A stretch of 64,000 nucleotides of DNA from Terrimonas ferruginea DSM 30193 (GCF_000425585.1 NZ_AUDS01000014.1:1-64000); one strand, 5' to 3'. Numbered from the stretch's first letter, positions 23,803 to 34,247 are shown. Notes: generated by a model not told the origin, from the letters alone. A program made the numbers and translations.

Positions 23803-25092
23803 ATGCTGACCCGCATAAAAAAAATAATCGCAACCGACCTGGTAAAAGTCACCTCGCTGAATGCAGTGGCAACACTCGTGCGGATGCTCACGGGTTTCAT
23901 CAGCGTGAAGGTGGTGGCAGTACTGATCGGTCCCGCAGGTGTTGCCTTGCTGGGCCAACTGACCAACTTCACTACTATCCTACTGAATATTTCAACGGGT
24001 GGTATTGGTCCGGGCATGACAAGATATGTGGCGCAGTACAGTGAATCACCGAAAAGATATGCAGTGTTCCTGTCTGCCGGATTGCGCATCATTCTCACTT
24101 TATCGATTATCTCGGGAATCGTGCTGCTCGTAGCCGGACGTTTCTTTTCCATACAAATATTAAAAGATGCCGGCTATGCATTTGTGTTTCGTATACTGGG
24201 TGGCACGCTGATCCTTTATGCGCTCAATACTTACCTGGTGGCGATCATCAACGGATTCCGTGAGTTCCGCAAATATGCTTTGGCCAACATGGCCGGCAGC
24301 GTTACCGGATTATTGTTTTCCGTAGTACTCGCTTATAATTTCGGACTGACGGGCGCGCTGATCGGTGCCGTTACTTACCAGTCGGTCGTATTCCTGGTAA
24401 CGTTGAGTATGGTAACGCGTTCATCCTGGTTCAGCAGACGCGCGTTTGGGCTGCCATTCAGCCGTCAGGCAGGCACCCGTCTCGGACACTATGCAATAAT
24501 GACGCTGGTCAGTGCAATCACGGTTCCGGCCAGCCAGTTACTGGTAAGATCTTACATCAATCACAGCACCGGATCCATGGACGCAGCAGGTTTGTGGGAA
24601 GGTATGAACCGGATATCCGCGATGTACCTGATGGTCATCACAACCTCGCTCAGTGTTTACTACCTGCCGAAACTGGCACGCCTGAAAACACGCGCTGAGG
24701 TAAAGACGGAAATTTTCCAGATTTACAAATTGGTACTCCCCTTCCTTTTGATATTATCGGCCGGCATCTATTTGTTCCGCGGATTAATCATCGAATGGCT
24801 GTTTGATACCTCATTCGCCGATATGCGATCTTTGTTCCTGTTTCAGCTTATTGGTGACTTTTTCAAGATCGCGAGCTGGATACTGGCGTACCAACTGATT
24901 GCGCGTGCCATGACAAGAACATTCATTTTCACAGAGATATTCTTCAACGGTTCATTCGTGTTATTGTCGATGTTATTTGTACCGATGTACGGTCCCCTGG
25001 GGGCAACGATTGGTTATGCGGTAAACTTCTTTTTATACCTGATCACGATGGTGCTCATCTTCCGTAAAACACTTTTCGCCCATGCATCCTGA
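23803..25092 (+). CDS. O-antigen/exopolysaccharide flippase (Wzx)
   Basis: 429 aa with about 12 hydrophobic segments (polysaccharide transporter/MATE-like fold). Start MLTRIKKIIATDLVKVTSLN followed by FISVKVVAVLIGPAGVALLGQ, the pattern of WzxE-like translocases. Flips the undecaprenyl-linked repeat unit across the inner membrane. Overlaps the next glycosyltransferase gene by 11 bp. Confidence 0.9.
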   Translation: MLTRIKKIIATDLVKVTSLNAVATLVRMLTGFISVKVVAVLIGPAGVALLGQLTNFTTILLNISTGGIGPGMTRYVAQYSESPKRYAVFLSAGLRIILTLSIISGIVLLVAGRFFSIQILKDAGYAFVFRILGGTLILYALNTYLVAIINGFREFRKYALANMAGSVTGLLFSVVLAYNFGLTGALIGAVTYQSVVFLVTLSMVTRSSWFSRRAFGLPFSRQAGTRLGHYAIMTLVSAITVPASQLLVRSYINHSTGSMDAAGLWEGMNRISAMYLMVITTSLSVYYLPKLARLKTRAEVKTEIFQIYKLVLPFLLILSAGIYLFRGLIIEWLFDTSFADMRSLFLFQLIGDFFKIASWILAYQLIARAMTRTFIFTEIFFNGSFVLLSMLFVPMYGPLGATIGYAVNFFLYLITMVLIFRKTLFAHAS

Positions 25093-26077
25093 ACCGACAG
25101 CCAGCATCGCCCTGATCACGTATAACCAGGAAGCTTATATCCGGCAAACAGTGGAGTCGTTGCTGAAACAACGCACCGACTTTAGTTTTGAAATAGTGGT
25201 GGGTGAAGATGCGTCGTCCGATGCCACGCGCCTCATCCTGGAAGAATACCGTGATCGATATCCGGGAAAATTAAGCCTGCTGCCGGAAGCGCCGAACAAA
25301 GGATTATTGCTGAACTTCCGCGACACTTTGAAATCCTGCCGTGGCCGATACATTGCTATCTGTGCCGGGGATGATTACTGGCACGACGAATACAAACTGC
25401 AGAAGCAGGTCACTTTCCTGGATGCTAATCCCACATTCGGGCTGGTACACACGGATGTTGATTTTTATTTTGAAAAAAATGGCAAGGCGCTTCAGCAGTT
25501 CAATCAACAACATCAATCGCGCATTGTCGATGGCGAGGTATTTGAAGCGTTGCTCACTGGTCAGTTTTTCATTCATGCGTTAACGGCATGTTTCCGCCGC
25601 ACTGCCTTCGAGCAGCATGTTGACTTCGGTTTGTTCGAGCGCGAAGGTTTTGCTTATGAAGATTTGCCGACCTGGCTTTGCCTGTCGCGTCACTGGCATT
25701 TCAAATACCTGCCGGACAGCACCGCTACCTACCGCATCATCGACGATTCGGTATCGCGTCCGAAAGATCCGGCGCGCAAAATCCAGTTTCTCAAAGAACA
25801 TTACAAGATCAAGCAATACTTTATCGACCGGTATAATGTTGCAGCAGAAACGGCCAACGCCTTCTCAATACATTATCACCAGAAAAAATTTGATACCGCT
25901 TATAAATGGAATATCCCTGCTGAAGCAGAAGAATCCTATCAGTTTCTTCGTTCACAGGGAAAAGCAGACAACCGTCTTTTCCTGAAAAGAATGTTGTTAC
26001 GCTATCCTGGTTTAAAAAAATCCGTTGGCCGGTTCAGAAGAATGTTGCAACCGGCAGTTTCAGTGGCGGATACTTAG
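25082..26077 (+). CDS. GT2 family glycosyltransferase
   Basis: 331 aa. GT-A fold: ASIALITYNQEAYIRQTVES, VVGEDASSDATRLI, then CAGDDYW (the DxD-like metal motif) and a helical C-terminal part. Adds one sugar to the lipid-linked unit; specificity cannot be told. Confidence 0.88.
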   Translation: MHPEPTASIALITYNQEAYIRQTVESLLKQRTDFSFEIVVGEDASSDATRLILEEYRDRYPGKLSLLPEAPNKGLLLNFRDTLKSCRGRYIAICAGDDYWHDEYKLQKQVTFLDANPTFGLVHTDVDFYFEKNGKALQQFNQQHQSRIVDGEVFEALLTGQFFIHALTACFRRTAFEQHVDFGLFEREGFAYEDLPTWLCLSRHWHFKYLPDSTATYRIIDDSVSRPKDPARKIQFLKEHYKIKQYFIDRYNVAAETANAFSIHYHQKKFDTAYKWNIPAEAEESYQFLRSQGKADNRLFLKRMLLRYPGLKKSVGRFRRMLQPAVSVADT

Positions 26078-26154
26078 CTAATTTGAAAATTTGACGATTT
26101 GACAATTAGTCAATCCATTATCAAATTTTCAAATTACCAAATCATCAAATTAAC
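26078..26154. repeat. inverted pair of 8-bp repeat arrays between glycosyltransferase and polymerase genes
   Basis: From 2 bp after the TAG stop: TTTGAAAA, TTTGACGA, TTTGACAA; then the reverse-complement type ATCAAATT, TTCAAATT, ACCAAATC, ATCAAATT ending 1-2 bases before the next ATG. Arms can pair. Confidence 0.75.
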
Positions 26155-27504
26155 ATGTCTCTCTCCCTCCTATTCATGATCGTCGGTGCCCTCGGTGTTG
26201 GGTACAGCCTGCTTTATAAGCCGGAGTGGGTAGCTATTCTGCTATTCACGACGGTGATTGCGGATGTGAACTTCGATTTACGCGGTATGCCGCTGAACTT
26301 CCGTGCTATGCTCAGCGTATGTTTGTTTGCCCGGACGTTCACCATGAAACCGCGTTTCATCCTGCCACCGTTTTTCAAGCAGGGATATACGTGGTGGATC
26401 TTACTGTTCATCCTTTACCTGTTCCTTATCTCCGCCAACTTCGAACTGCTGAGTTTCGACCTCGTGAAAGAATTTATCCTGGCTTTTCTTTGTGCCTATT
26501 TCGGTTATTTCTTTTACGCTTACACGGGTGATTATCGTCTGTTCAAAACCAGTATTATTTTCGCGGGTTTGATTTGTCTTGCCGACCTGGCTTATACATA
26601 TGCATTCATTGGCACTTTCCCCGTTGTACGCGTTCACTACATATTTACACCGGCCTGGGAACTGGTGAACCATAATTTCTTTGGTTACATCTGTGGCGCA
26701 GCATTCGTTTTCTTATTGAGCGACTACCTCGCCGAAGATGAAAAACCAGGTAAATGGAACCTGCTGCTGCTCCCTCCGATGTTTCTTGGTGTGCTGTTGT
26801 CTACTTCGCGCAGTGCCATGCTGATCCTGATAATGGTTGCCCTGTGGCTGATCCTGAAAGGGCTTTTCAGCCGCAACAAAAGCCGCAAAGCTTATACACT
26901 GGTACTGGTCAGCATCAGTTGTTTGTTCCTTTGCCTGTTCCTGTTCCAGATAATGCAAATTTTCTTCAATGTAAACAGCGAGTTCATGGAGCAGATCACC
27001 GCGCGGCTGATAGACGAACCACTGGCCATTATCAACCGGTCATTGGGTAACAACTACAATTCCCAATCGCTCGACTCGATGGAATGGCGGAAAGAAGCCT
27101 CTTCCATCGCCTATCACAGTTTCATGAATCTTCCGTTCGACGAACAACTCTTCGGCATCGGTTATGGTGGTTTTTTGAAAAGGGACTATGGCTCCGGTTA
27201 TGACGCGCACAACGGTATCCTCTTATTATTGATCGAATTGGGTATTGTGGGCTTTGCCATTTACTTCCTGATGCTGATCACCTTTTTTATCCGTGCCATC
27301 AGAACCGGGCTCAACTCACCGCTGGTCATATGCCTCGCTTATGTGATTCTGTATGTTACCAGCCACAATAAAGAACTTACTTCTTTCTTCGTGTTCCTGA
27401 TAGGCGGCACACTTACGGCGCAATTGCAAATGCATCAGCATGGTGCGACCGACCGCGAAGAAGAAACACCCGGAAATTTAATCCCCGAATCTTTGCAGGC
27501 ATGA
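26155..27504 (+). CDS. Wzy-type O-antigen polymerase/ligase
   Basis: 449 aa with about 10-12 membrane segments. Contains the O-antigen ligase-type region with the periplasmic GSGYDAHNGILLLLIELGI loop (a His of the AHN type) and STSRSAMLILIMVALWLIL. Probably polymerises repeat units after Wzx. The last codons overlap the next GT4 gene (ATGA). Confidence 0.85.
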   Translation: MSLSLLFMIVGALGVGYSLLYKPEWVAILLFTTVIADVNFDLRGMPLNFRAMLSVCLFARTFTMKPRFILPPFFKQGYTWWILLFILYLFLISANFELLSFDLVKEFILAFLCAYFGYFFYAYTGDYRLFKTSIIFAGLICLADLAYTYAFIGTFPVVRVHYIFTPAWELVNHNFFGYICGAAFVFLLSDYLAEDEKPGKWNLLLLPPMFLGVLLSTSRSAMLILIMVALWLILKGLFSRNKSRKAYTLVLVSISCLFLCLFLFQIMQIFFNVNSEFMEQITARLIDEPLAIINRSLGNNYNSQSLDSMEWRKEASSIAYHSFMNLPFDEQLFGIGYGGFLKRDYGSGYDAHNGILLLLIELGIVGFAIYFLMLITFFIRAIRTGLNSPLVICLAYVILYVTSHNKELTSFFVFLIGGTLTAQLQMHQHGATDREEETPGNLIPESLQA

Positions 27505-28637
27505 AGATCCTGATGATCACCAACACGCTGAAAAAAGGCGGCAAGGAAAGACGGATGCTGGAGCTGATCAAAGGCCTGCTGGAGGCAGATGGCGATTGCC
27601 GTATTATGCTGGTATCACTCGACAACATCGTCGATTATCCGCAGGTATACGAAATGCCCATCCGCTTTGAAATGATTGTAAAAGGAAAAAGCAAAGACTG
27701 GAGACTGGCGTTTAAACTTCGCCGCGCCATAAAAGATTTCAATCCTGACATTATTCACTCCTGGGATATTACGGCAAGTGCCTACCTGCAGATAGCCAAT
27801 CTGATTTCCCGCAAACCCGTTATCCACGGTGTGATCTATGACGCAGCCGCTGATTCAGACGTATTCCGGAAACATTACCGCCGGATAAAAATGCTGACAC
27901 CTTTTTCCAAAATGTTTGTCGCCAATTCAAAAGCCGGATTAGCGGCATACGGAACACCATCTATAAAATCAGTATGCATCTACAACGGCATCGATCTGAA
28001 TCGTTTTAATAAACTACCACCCGTCGAAGAAACAACGGCTCAATTATGGCCGGAAAAAAAGCCGCGGTTTGTAATAATGATGGTTGCCGCTTTCGAGATC
28101 CGCAAAGACCACGGTACATTGCTGGAAGCAGCCCTTCAGTTGATCAACGAAGACGACTCCTTTCATTTTGTTTTCATTGGTGAAGGTGAGTTCCGTTCTG
28201 CCCTCATGGAAAAAGTACCGGCGCATTTACTGAACACACATATTTTATTCACCGGCATGCGGCATGATATTGAAGCCTTACTGCAATGTGCAGACGTTGG
28301 CGTATTGACCACCAATGCCGGTAACCATGGCGAAGGGCTTTCGAACGCCATCATTGAATACATGGCATCCGGGCTGCCCGTAATCGCTACCAAAGGCGGC
28401 GGCACCGATGAATTGGTACGTGAAGAAGAAACCGGCCTTCTCATTGCGCCGGGTGATGTAAATGCACTGGTTGCCGCTATCCGTAAATTGAAAAACGATC
28501 CCTTACTCGCCGGCCAACTCGGTACAAAAGGCGCCGCCTGGGTGCGCAGCGAACTCAACCTCGGGCGTGTAACCCGGTCCTATTTGCAACTTTATCGTCA
28601 CCAACTGGGAGAACAAATTCCTTTGCCCACCAATTAA
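27501..28637 (+). CDS. GT4 family glycosyltransferase
   Basis: 378 aa. GT-B fold: N-terminal MKILMITNTLKKGGKERRML, C-terminal EGLSNAIIEYMASGLPVIATKGGGTDELV with the donor-binding E-x7-E motif. Start overlaps the polymerase stop by 4 bp. Sugar specificity unknown. Confidence 0.88.
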   Translation: MKILMITNTLKKGGKERRMLELIKGLLEADGDCRIMLVSLDNIVDYPQVYEMPIRFEMIVKGKSKDWRLAFKLRRAIKDFNPDIIHSWDITASAYLQIANLISRKPVIHGVIYDAAADSDVFRKHYRRIKMLTPFSKMFVANSKAGLAAYGTPSIKSVCIYNGIDLNRFNKLPPVEETTAQLWPEKKPRFVIMMVAAFEIRKDHGTLLEAALQLINEDDSFHFVFIGEGEFRSALMEKVPAHLLNTHILFTGMRHDIEALLQCADVGVLTTNAGNHGEGLSNAIIEYMASGLPVIATKGGGTDELVREEETGLLIAPGDVNALVAAIRKLKNDPLLAGQLGTKGAAWVRSELNLGRVTRSYLQLYRHQLGEQIPLPTN

Positions 28638-28642
28638 GCGTT

Positions 28643-29470
28643 ATGGAATACAACAAACAAGCGCATTTTTTACTGGAGAAATCACTCGCCGACAAGTTGC
28701 GCATCAGCTCGGCCGAAGAGCGCAGGGTTTTATACCAACAGCTCTACAACGAACTCTTTACACAGTTCCCCAACATTCCGGAAGGACTGAACATTTCAAA
28801 AGAAGACCGGCTGGCCTGGCAACTACGCCTCCTCTCCCGTTTCTTTGATAAGAAGAAAACGATCCTTGAGATCGGTGCGGGTGATTGCCTGCTCAGCAAG
28901 GAACTGGCCAAACATTTTGGTCATGTAACTGCCTATGAAGTGGCGGACAGCATCCCGTTCATCGAAGGCCGCCCCGATAATTTTGAACTCCGCATTTTCA
29001 ATGGTGTGGACATGGCGCAGGAAGATGCATCGGTGGATATCGTTTACAGCAACCAGGTATTCGAGCATTTGCATACCGATGACACGGAGCCGTTGCTGCA
29101 AGCCTATCATCGCTTTTTGCGCAGCGATGGCTTGCTGATGATCATCACACCGCACCGCCTGACAGGCCCGCACGATATATCAAGAGAGTTTACACCGGAA
29201 GCCGAAGGCTTTCACATGAAGGAATATACCTACTCGGAATTGAGCAAACTGTTACGCAAGGAAGGTTTCACGAAAGTCCGGGGATATATAGGTTACAGTA
29301 AAATAGGTTACTTCCCCGTAGTGATGCCTTTATTGATCCTGATGGAAAAAATGTATGGTATCCTTCCCGGTGCATGGCGCCGCAAGATCCGTGGCAATAC
29401 GGTTATTTTTAATTTGTTTGGCATTAAGCTGACCGCGCGGAAGCGCGGGGTAATAAGTAGGAAGTTATAA
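28643..29470 (+). CDS. SAM-dependent class I methyltransferase
   Basis: 275 aa. SAM-binding motif I ILEIGAGDCLLSKELAKHFG, then DIVYSNQVFEHL and GLLMIITPHRLTGPHD as motifs of the Methyltransf_11 type. May methylate a sugar of the repeat unit. The last codons (VISRKL) and the TAA stop lie inside a heptad array GTAATAA/GTAGGAA/GTTATAA. Confidence 0.82.
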   Translation: MEYNKQAHFLLEKSLADKLRISSAEERRVLYQQLYNELFTQFPNIPEGLNISKEDRLAWQLRLLSRFFDKKKTILEIGAGDCLLSKELAKHFGHVTAYEVADSIPFIEGRPDNFELRIFNGVDMAQEDASVDIVYSNQVFEHLHTDDTEPLLQAYHRFLRSDGLLMIITPHRLTGPHDISREFTPEAEGFHMKEYTYSELSKLLRKEGFTKVRGYIGYSKIGYFPVVMPLLILMEKMYGILPGAWRRKIRGNTVIFNLFGIKLTARKRGVISRKL

Positions 29471-29488
29471 GTAATAAGTCAAACAGCC
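29450..29488. repeat. GTAATAA heptad array with AAACAGCC motif
   Basis: GTAATAA, GTAGGAA, GTTATAA, GTAATAA, GTC, then AAACAGCC (29481-29488). The array begins within the methyltransferase gene and supplies its stop. Confidence 0.8.
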
Positions 29489-29543
29489 TCATTGTGATTT
29501 GACACTTTCAATACCGAAAGATCAAACGTAGGGTCTGGAATAT

Positions 29544-29626
29544 CTTTTTTTGCGTCTTTTTCTCCTTACGCGTCTCTGCGTGAACCAACAACTTTTTCAC
29601 GCAAAGCCGCAAAGTAATAAAGAAGC
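29544..29626. repeat. TTTGCG-type interspersed repeat with hairpin
   Basis: TTTTGCGTCTTT- and CGCAAAG-type short repeats surround TGCGTGAA (29577-29584) and TTCACGCA (29596-29603), an 8-bp stem with 11-nt loop. I have seen similar CTTTGCGTCTTTGCG repeats in genomes of this phylum. Confidence 0.6.
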
Positions 29627-29648
29627 AAAGAATAGCTTTCCGAACTTC

Positions 29649-29688
29649 ATTTACACATTTACACACTTACACATTTACACATCATCTC
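29649..29688. repeat. TTTACACA array ending before asnB
   Basis: TTTACACA, TTTACACAC, TTACACA, TTTACACA, then TCATCTCC and the ATG at 29690. Confidence 0.75.
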
Positions 29689-29689
29689 C

Positions 29690-31531
29690 ATGTGCGGCAT
29701 CCTGGGTTGTATAAATTTTAAATTCTCGCCGGCCTCGCTGGCTGCGATCAGCCATCGCGGACCGGATGGCGACGGCGTTTACGAGACCCGTGTCGGTGTG
29801 CACAACGTAACGCTGGCGCATCGCCGTTTGTCTATTGTAGATGTAAGCGAAAATGGCCGCCAGCCGATGCAGGCTTCTGAAATGCCGGTATATATTACGT
29901 TCAACGGAGAAATCTATAACCACCAGGATTTAAAAGACGAACTCGGCGAAGTGACTTTCCGCGGGCATTCCGATACGGAAACACTGGTAAACTTTTTCGC
30001 ACGGCACAACCCGCTGTTGCAGCTGCACCGCCTAAATGGCATCTTTGGTTTTGCGCTGCTGGATGAAACACAACAAAAGCTTTACCTCATCCGCGACCGC
30101 TTCGGCGTGAAACCCGTTTATTATCATCTGCGCGATAATCAACTGGCGTTTTCCTCCGAACTGCGCGGCATCGGTCATTATGTTTCACTGACGCACGATA
30201 AAGAAAAAGTGATCGAGGGCATGAAGATGCGTTATGTGGCGGCACCTGCCACCATTTACAAAGACGTTTATAAAGTAGAACCCGGACAGGTAATTGTATT
30301 TGATCTTTCGGGGGAAAATATACGGACCAGCTATCATTATTATACCCAGCCGCAACCAACCGGCTCCGTACGCAGGGAAAAACAACAACTCATCAACGAG
30401 TACGGCGATCTTTTTGAAAAAGCGGTCGAACGTCAATTGATGTCGGATGTGGAGATCGGCGTATTGTTAAGCGCCGGCGTAGACTCGGCCCTGGTGGCAG
30501 CAGTTGCACGCAATAAGGCTGTCACACCCCTGAAGACCTTCACCGTCGGTTTTGCGGAAGGACTTTTTGCCGATGACGAGATTGCCGGTGCAGCCATCAC
30601 CGCCCAAACGCTGAACCTGCCGCATTTTCATACACGTGTTGAATTCTCCGACTTCATCAATCAATTGAAAGAAGTCACCCGCATCGTGGAAGAACCGATT
30701 GCCACCAACTCCATCATTCCCATGTATTGGCTGTCGAAGCTGGCTTCACAACATGTGAAAGTAGTATTGAGCGGACAAGGTGCGGATGAGCCGCTTTACG
30801 GATACCGCAAATACAAAGGACTGAAAATACTGGAACCGGTGCGCCGCAGCAGTTTGCTGAGGGCCGGTATGAAACTAAGCGGCATGGGTGCTGTGCGGAA
30901 AGAAGATGTACGCCGTTTATATACCGCTGCGCAGGAAAAAGACTTGCTGAGTGCCTATCGTGCCTTCAATGCCATTTCCTCCGAAAAAGAATTGGAAGAA
31001 ATGTCGGGCACATCGCTGAAAGAAATATTCCGCGACAACGAACAGCAATTCCGCCGTCATTGGGAAGCACGCCTGCCTTCACCATCTGCAACAATCAGTT
31101 TTCCTTATCTCGATCTCCGTACTTCGCTGGCAGATGACCTGTTGATGTATTCAGACAAACTCATGATGCACTTTGGCGTGGAGTGCCGCGTGCCTATTCT
31201 CGACAATGATCTTATTGCTTTTATTGAATCTTTACATCCCGATTATAAATTCAGCTTCCGTAAAGGCAAGCTGATCCATAAAGCGTTTGCAGAAGCCTAT
31301 CTTCCTGCAAGCATCGTACATCGTAAAAAAATCGGCTTTGCCACACCTGCGTCATCCTGGTACAATACTTATCACCGGGAGATTACCGATATTATTTGCG
31401 GATCAGCCACCATTCGTCAGTTGTTTGACGTAGAGGCCATCCGGCGCTTGCTGACCGAACACCGCCAAAACCAAAACAGGGAAAAACAAATTTTACTATT
31501 GTTATCCCTCTCTTTAAACCAGCCTGCCTAA
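29690..31531 (+). CDS. asnB: asparagine synthase-type glutamine amidotransferase
   Basis: 613 aa. N-terminal class II glutaminase with catalytic Cys2 (MCGILG) and C-terminal ATP-PPi synthetase domain with the PP-loop LSAGVDSALVAAVA. In surface-polysaccharide loci such enzymes often amidate a uronic acid; a uronic-acid dehydrogenase is encoded at 39249. A housekeeping asparagine role cannot be excluded. No promoter was identified in the repeat-filled 219 bp upstream. Confidence 0.88.
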   Translation: MCGILGCINFKFSPASLAAISHRGPDGDGVYETRVGVHNVTLAHRRLSIVDVSENGRQPMQASEMPVYITFNGEIYNHQDLKDELGEVTFRGHSDTETLVNFFARHNPLLQLHRLNGIFGFALLDETQQKLYLIRDRFGVKPVYYHLRDNQLAFSSELRGIGHYVSLTHDKEKVIEGMKMRYVAAPATIYKDVYKVEPGQVIVFDLSGENIRTSYHYYTQPQPTGSVRREKQQLINEYGDLFEKAVERQLMSDVEIGVLLSAGVDSALVAAVARNKAVTPLKTFTVGFAEGLFADDEIAGAAITAQTLNLPHFHTRVEFSDFINQLKEVTRIVEEPIATNSIIPMYWLSKLASQHVKVVLSGQGADEPLYGYRKYKGLKILEPVRRSSLLRAGMKLSGMGAVRKEDVRRLYTAAQEKDLLSAYRAFNAISSEKELEEMSGTSLKEIFRDNEQQFRRHWEARLPSPSATISFPYLDLRTSLADDLLMYSDKLMMHFGVECRVPILDNDLIAFIESLHPDYKFSFRKGKLIHKAFAEAYLPASIVHRKKIGFATPASSWYNTYHREITDIICGSATIRQLFDVEAIRRLLTEHRQNQNREKQILLLLSLSLNQPA

Positions 31532-31542
31532 ACCTTATTCTG

Positions 31543-33447
31543 ATGCGTTTCACCAGCGGATTATCATCCCGTCACGAACAAGCCGGCCGGCCGGCCGATG
31601 TGTTGCTTGCCACCATCGGACGTATGCCGGTCGCGGTTTTCTTTGCTTTCCTGTTTCTTTATCAGCTTGCCTTTATCTTCCAGGGCCTCGACTTTGCTGA
31701 TGAAGGATTTCATGCCACTTTTTACCAGGAAATTTTTCATGATCCTTCTTCCGTCCAGTACAATTTCATGTATTGGTTTTCCGGCATTATCGGCGGACTC
31801 TGGATGAAAGCCTTTGGCTTCCTGGGTTTGTGGGGACTGCGCTTAGCCGGCGTATTAGCCACTACATTGACCGCTTACCAGACTTTCCGGTTTTTACGTC
31901 AATACATCAATAAAGGCCATTTGTTCATTGGACTGATGCTGGCAACGATGTTTATCAGCAACGATCCCAAGGAACTTTATTATAACAATCTTTCCGCACT
32001 TTTTTACGTACTCATCGCCACGGCTTTTTTTAAAGGCCTTCGCTATCACAAGCCTTTGTTGTTGCTGGTTGCCGGTGTGCTGGTTGCTATCAATACGTTT
32101 ACCCGCTTACCCAACCTCCTGCAATCCGGATTGATCCTTGCGGTATTCTATCACGGCTACATTGCGCATGTCCCGATGCGTACACGCATACAACAAGCAC
32201 TGTTGTTTGCAGCGGGACTCGCCGGCGGACTGCTGCTGATCTGGTTCATCATGTACAGTGTTGGCCACTGGCAACTGTTTATGAATAATTTCAATCTGCT
32301 GGTAAACCTTGCAGGTACTGCTACCGGCACCACAGAAGGACAGGCAAAAGACAGTGGCGGTTATTACAGCCTCGGCGCGCAACTGAGCTTGTTCTGGGGC
32401 AACTACATGATTTCGCTGCGTTATACGGCCTATCTGCTCGCTTTCCTGCTGACAGCAGGGTACGTTACCGGACAGGCACGCCGTTACAGTTGGATCAGGC
32501 GTCTATTGCCCTTTGCAGGATGGCTTTGCTTTTTTGCTTTGTGCATAGCAGTCGTGAGCGTCACGAAAAATGTAAATCTTCCGAATACTTTATTGCTTTA
32601 TTTGTTCTCCGGTAGCGCCATCCTCATCGGCGGATATACGCTGTTGCGCGGACGCAATGTGGATATCCGCCTGCTGGCATTCTTTGGTTTGTTTCAGACA
32701 TTGAGTTATCACGTGGGCAGCAGTTCCGGTATGTTCACCGCAGGTGTATATGCGTTCTGGATCACGTTGCCTTTGATCGTCGACTGGATTTATCGTTTGC
32801 GATCGGTTCAGCTAAGCGGACAAATGCAATCCATACGCGGGGAAGAAGAGGAAGCGAATATCTGGATCTCGCCGCGGCAACTTCGTCACTTCCGTCAATA
32901 CGGACTGGTCATCTGCCTGCTCGGCTGTGTTTATTCTTCCTGGAATCATCCGTTCTGGGATTGGGCGGGAAGAGATAAACTGACACATAGCATCAACAGT
33001 GAAAAAATGCGCGGCATCTTTACTTCCGGTCCCAGAGCCGAAGCCATTAACGAATTACTCGAAGCATCCAAACACTATATCAAGCCGGGCGATTTTCTGC
33101 TGGCACACGATGCCATTCCGATGGTTCACTATTTAACGGGTACGCGTCCATTTCTCCACAACTCTTACCCCTGGCTTTACCAGGCAAATGTTTACAAGGC
33201 CCTGCTGGAGCAAAGCACGGAGGAAAAAGATCATTTACCGGTAATCGTTATGCAAAAAGTAGCCGCCAATAGCCACCGCGGAATACATTGGCCGGAAAAC
33301 AGTGCGCCGGAATATGAACAGTGGAATAGTGTGCGCAATAATATTCTGCAGCAATACCTCACACGTTATCATTATAAAGAAGTATGGTCGAATAATGCTT
33401 TCCGTTTATTCGTATCCGAAACACCTGTTTCTGTTTTTCATCCATGA
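31543..33447 (+). CDS. multi-pass membrane protein, GT-C/ArnT-PMT-like glycosyltransferase
   Basis: 634 aa with about 10-12 hydrophobic segments and a soluble C-terminal domain (about 480-634). The early periplasmic loop DFADEGFHATFYQEIF (an acidic DE pair after TM1) resembles GT-C enzymes (PMT/ArnT), which use polyprenyl-phosphate sugars on the outer face of the inner membrane. I infer a glycosyltransferase or modifying role in the locus; specificity unknown. Confidence 0.65.
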   Translation: MRFTSGLSSRHEQAGRPADVLLATIGRMPVAVFFAFLFLYQLAFIFQGLDFADEGFHATFYQEIFHDPSSVQYNFMYWFSGIIGGLWMKAFGFLGLWGLRLAGVLATTLTAYQTFRFLRQYINKGHLFIGLMLATMFISNDPKELYYNNLSALFYVLIATAFFKGLRYHKPLLLLVAGVLVAINTFTRLPNLLQSGLILAVFYHGYIAHVPMRTRIQQALLFAAGLAGGLLLIWFIMYSVGHWQLFMNNFNLLVNLAGTATGTTEGQAKDSGGYYSLGAQLSLFWGNYMISLRYTAYLLAFLLTAGYVTGQARRYSWIRRLLPFAGWLCFFALCIAVVSVTKNVNLPNTLLLYLFSGSAILIGGYTLLRGRNVDIRLLAFFGLFQTLSYHVGSSSGMFTAGVYAFWITLPLIVDWIYRLRSVQLSGQMQSIRGEEEEANIWISPRQLRHFRQYGLVICLLGCVYSSWNHPFWDWAGRDKLTHSINSEKMRGIFTSGPRAEAINELLEASKHYIKPGDFLLAHDAIPMVHYLTGTRPFLHNSYPWLYQANVYKALLEQSTEEKDHLPVIVMQKVAANSHRGIHWPENSAPEYEQWNSVRNNILQQYLTRYHYKEVWSNNAFRLFVSETPVSVFHP

Positions 33448-34247
33448 GATTATTTTTCATCATAGTTGTATTTATTCCGTTCATGGCGGCGGGTTGCCGT
33501 CATCCGGCAAAAGACACGCTGCCTCCCGGCGCCGATACGGTTATATTCAGCGAAGGCAATCGCCAGCACCTGCTGTTTTCTTCAGGATTTGAAGACAGCA
33601 ATTATCTCAGCGGCTGGCAAAATCAACAGCATTGCTGTGATTATTCTGTTACGGCTGCACCCAGGAGCCGCGCCGGTAACCAGGCCGTACGTTTCGAGTT
33701 GAAAAGAAATGATCCGTCGGTTTCAGGAAGTGTTCGCTCGGAGATCAACCTCGAAGCAGAACTGAGCACCTACGCGGAACGCTGGTATGGCATCAGTTTT
33801 TACCTGGAAGATTACGAGGCCGACAATGGCAGTGAAAGCATCATTCAATGGCATCATACCGCCCATATCAGCAGCGGCAGTCCGCCATTGGCACTTTGGG
33901 TAAATAACGGCAAGTTGTTATTGGTACACCAGGAAAGAGAAGGCGCCAACACGTACGAAGAACTGGGAGCCGCCACCACGGGTCGCTGGATCGATGTGGT
34001 CTTTCATGTAAAGTGGACCGACCAGGCCGACGGTTTTATCCAGGTTTGGAAAAATGGCAGCCTCGCTTTTAATAAATATGGTATCCGCACCAATTTCAGT
34101 CCCAATTACGTGAAGCTCGGTATCAACAAATGGTCCTGGGCGCCGGGGGGAGGACAATCAACAAGCACGCACCGGGTGTTGTATGCCGATGAGTTTCGTG
34201 TGGGCAATGAAAAAGCGCGTTACGAAGACGTACAACCCGGTCCCTGA
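33444..34247 (+). CDS. polysaccharide lyase-like lipoprotein (heparin lyase I fold)
   Basis: 267 aa. Lipobox MAAGC (Cys18). Mature part has a concanavalin-like jelly-roll pattern of the polysaccharide-lyase family (RSEINLEAELSTYAERWYGISFYL, IIQWHH, LLLVHQERE, WIDVVFHVKW, DGFIQVWKNG). Overlaps the GT-C gene by 4 bp. A lyase inside a synthesis locus usually trims or clears polymer, and this suggests a uronic-acid-containing product. Confidence 0.78.
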   Translation: MRLFFIIVVFIPFMAAGCRHPAKDTLPPGADTVIFSEGNRQHLLFSSGFEDSNYLSGWQNQQHCCDYSVTAAPRSRAGNQAVRFELKRNDPSVSGSVRSEINLEAELSTYAERWYGISFYLEDYEADNGSESIIQWHHTAHISSGSPPLALWVNNGKLLLVHQEREGANTYEELGAATTGRWIDVVFHVKWTDQADGFIQVWKNGSLAFNKYGIRTNFSPNYVKLGINKWSWAPGGGQSTSTHRVLYADEFRVGNEKARYEDVQPGP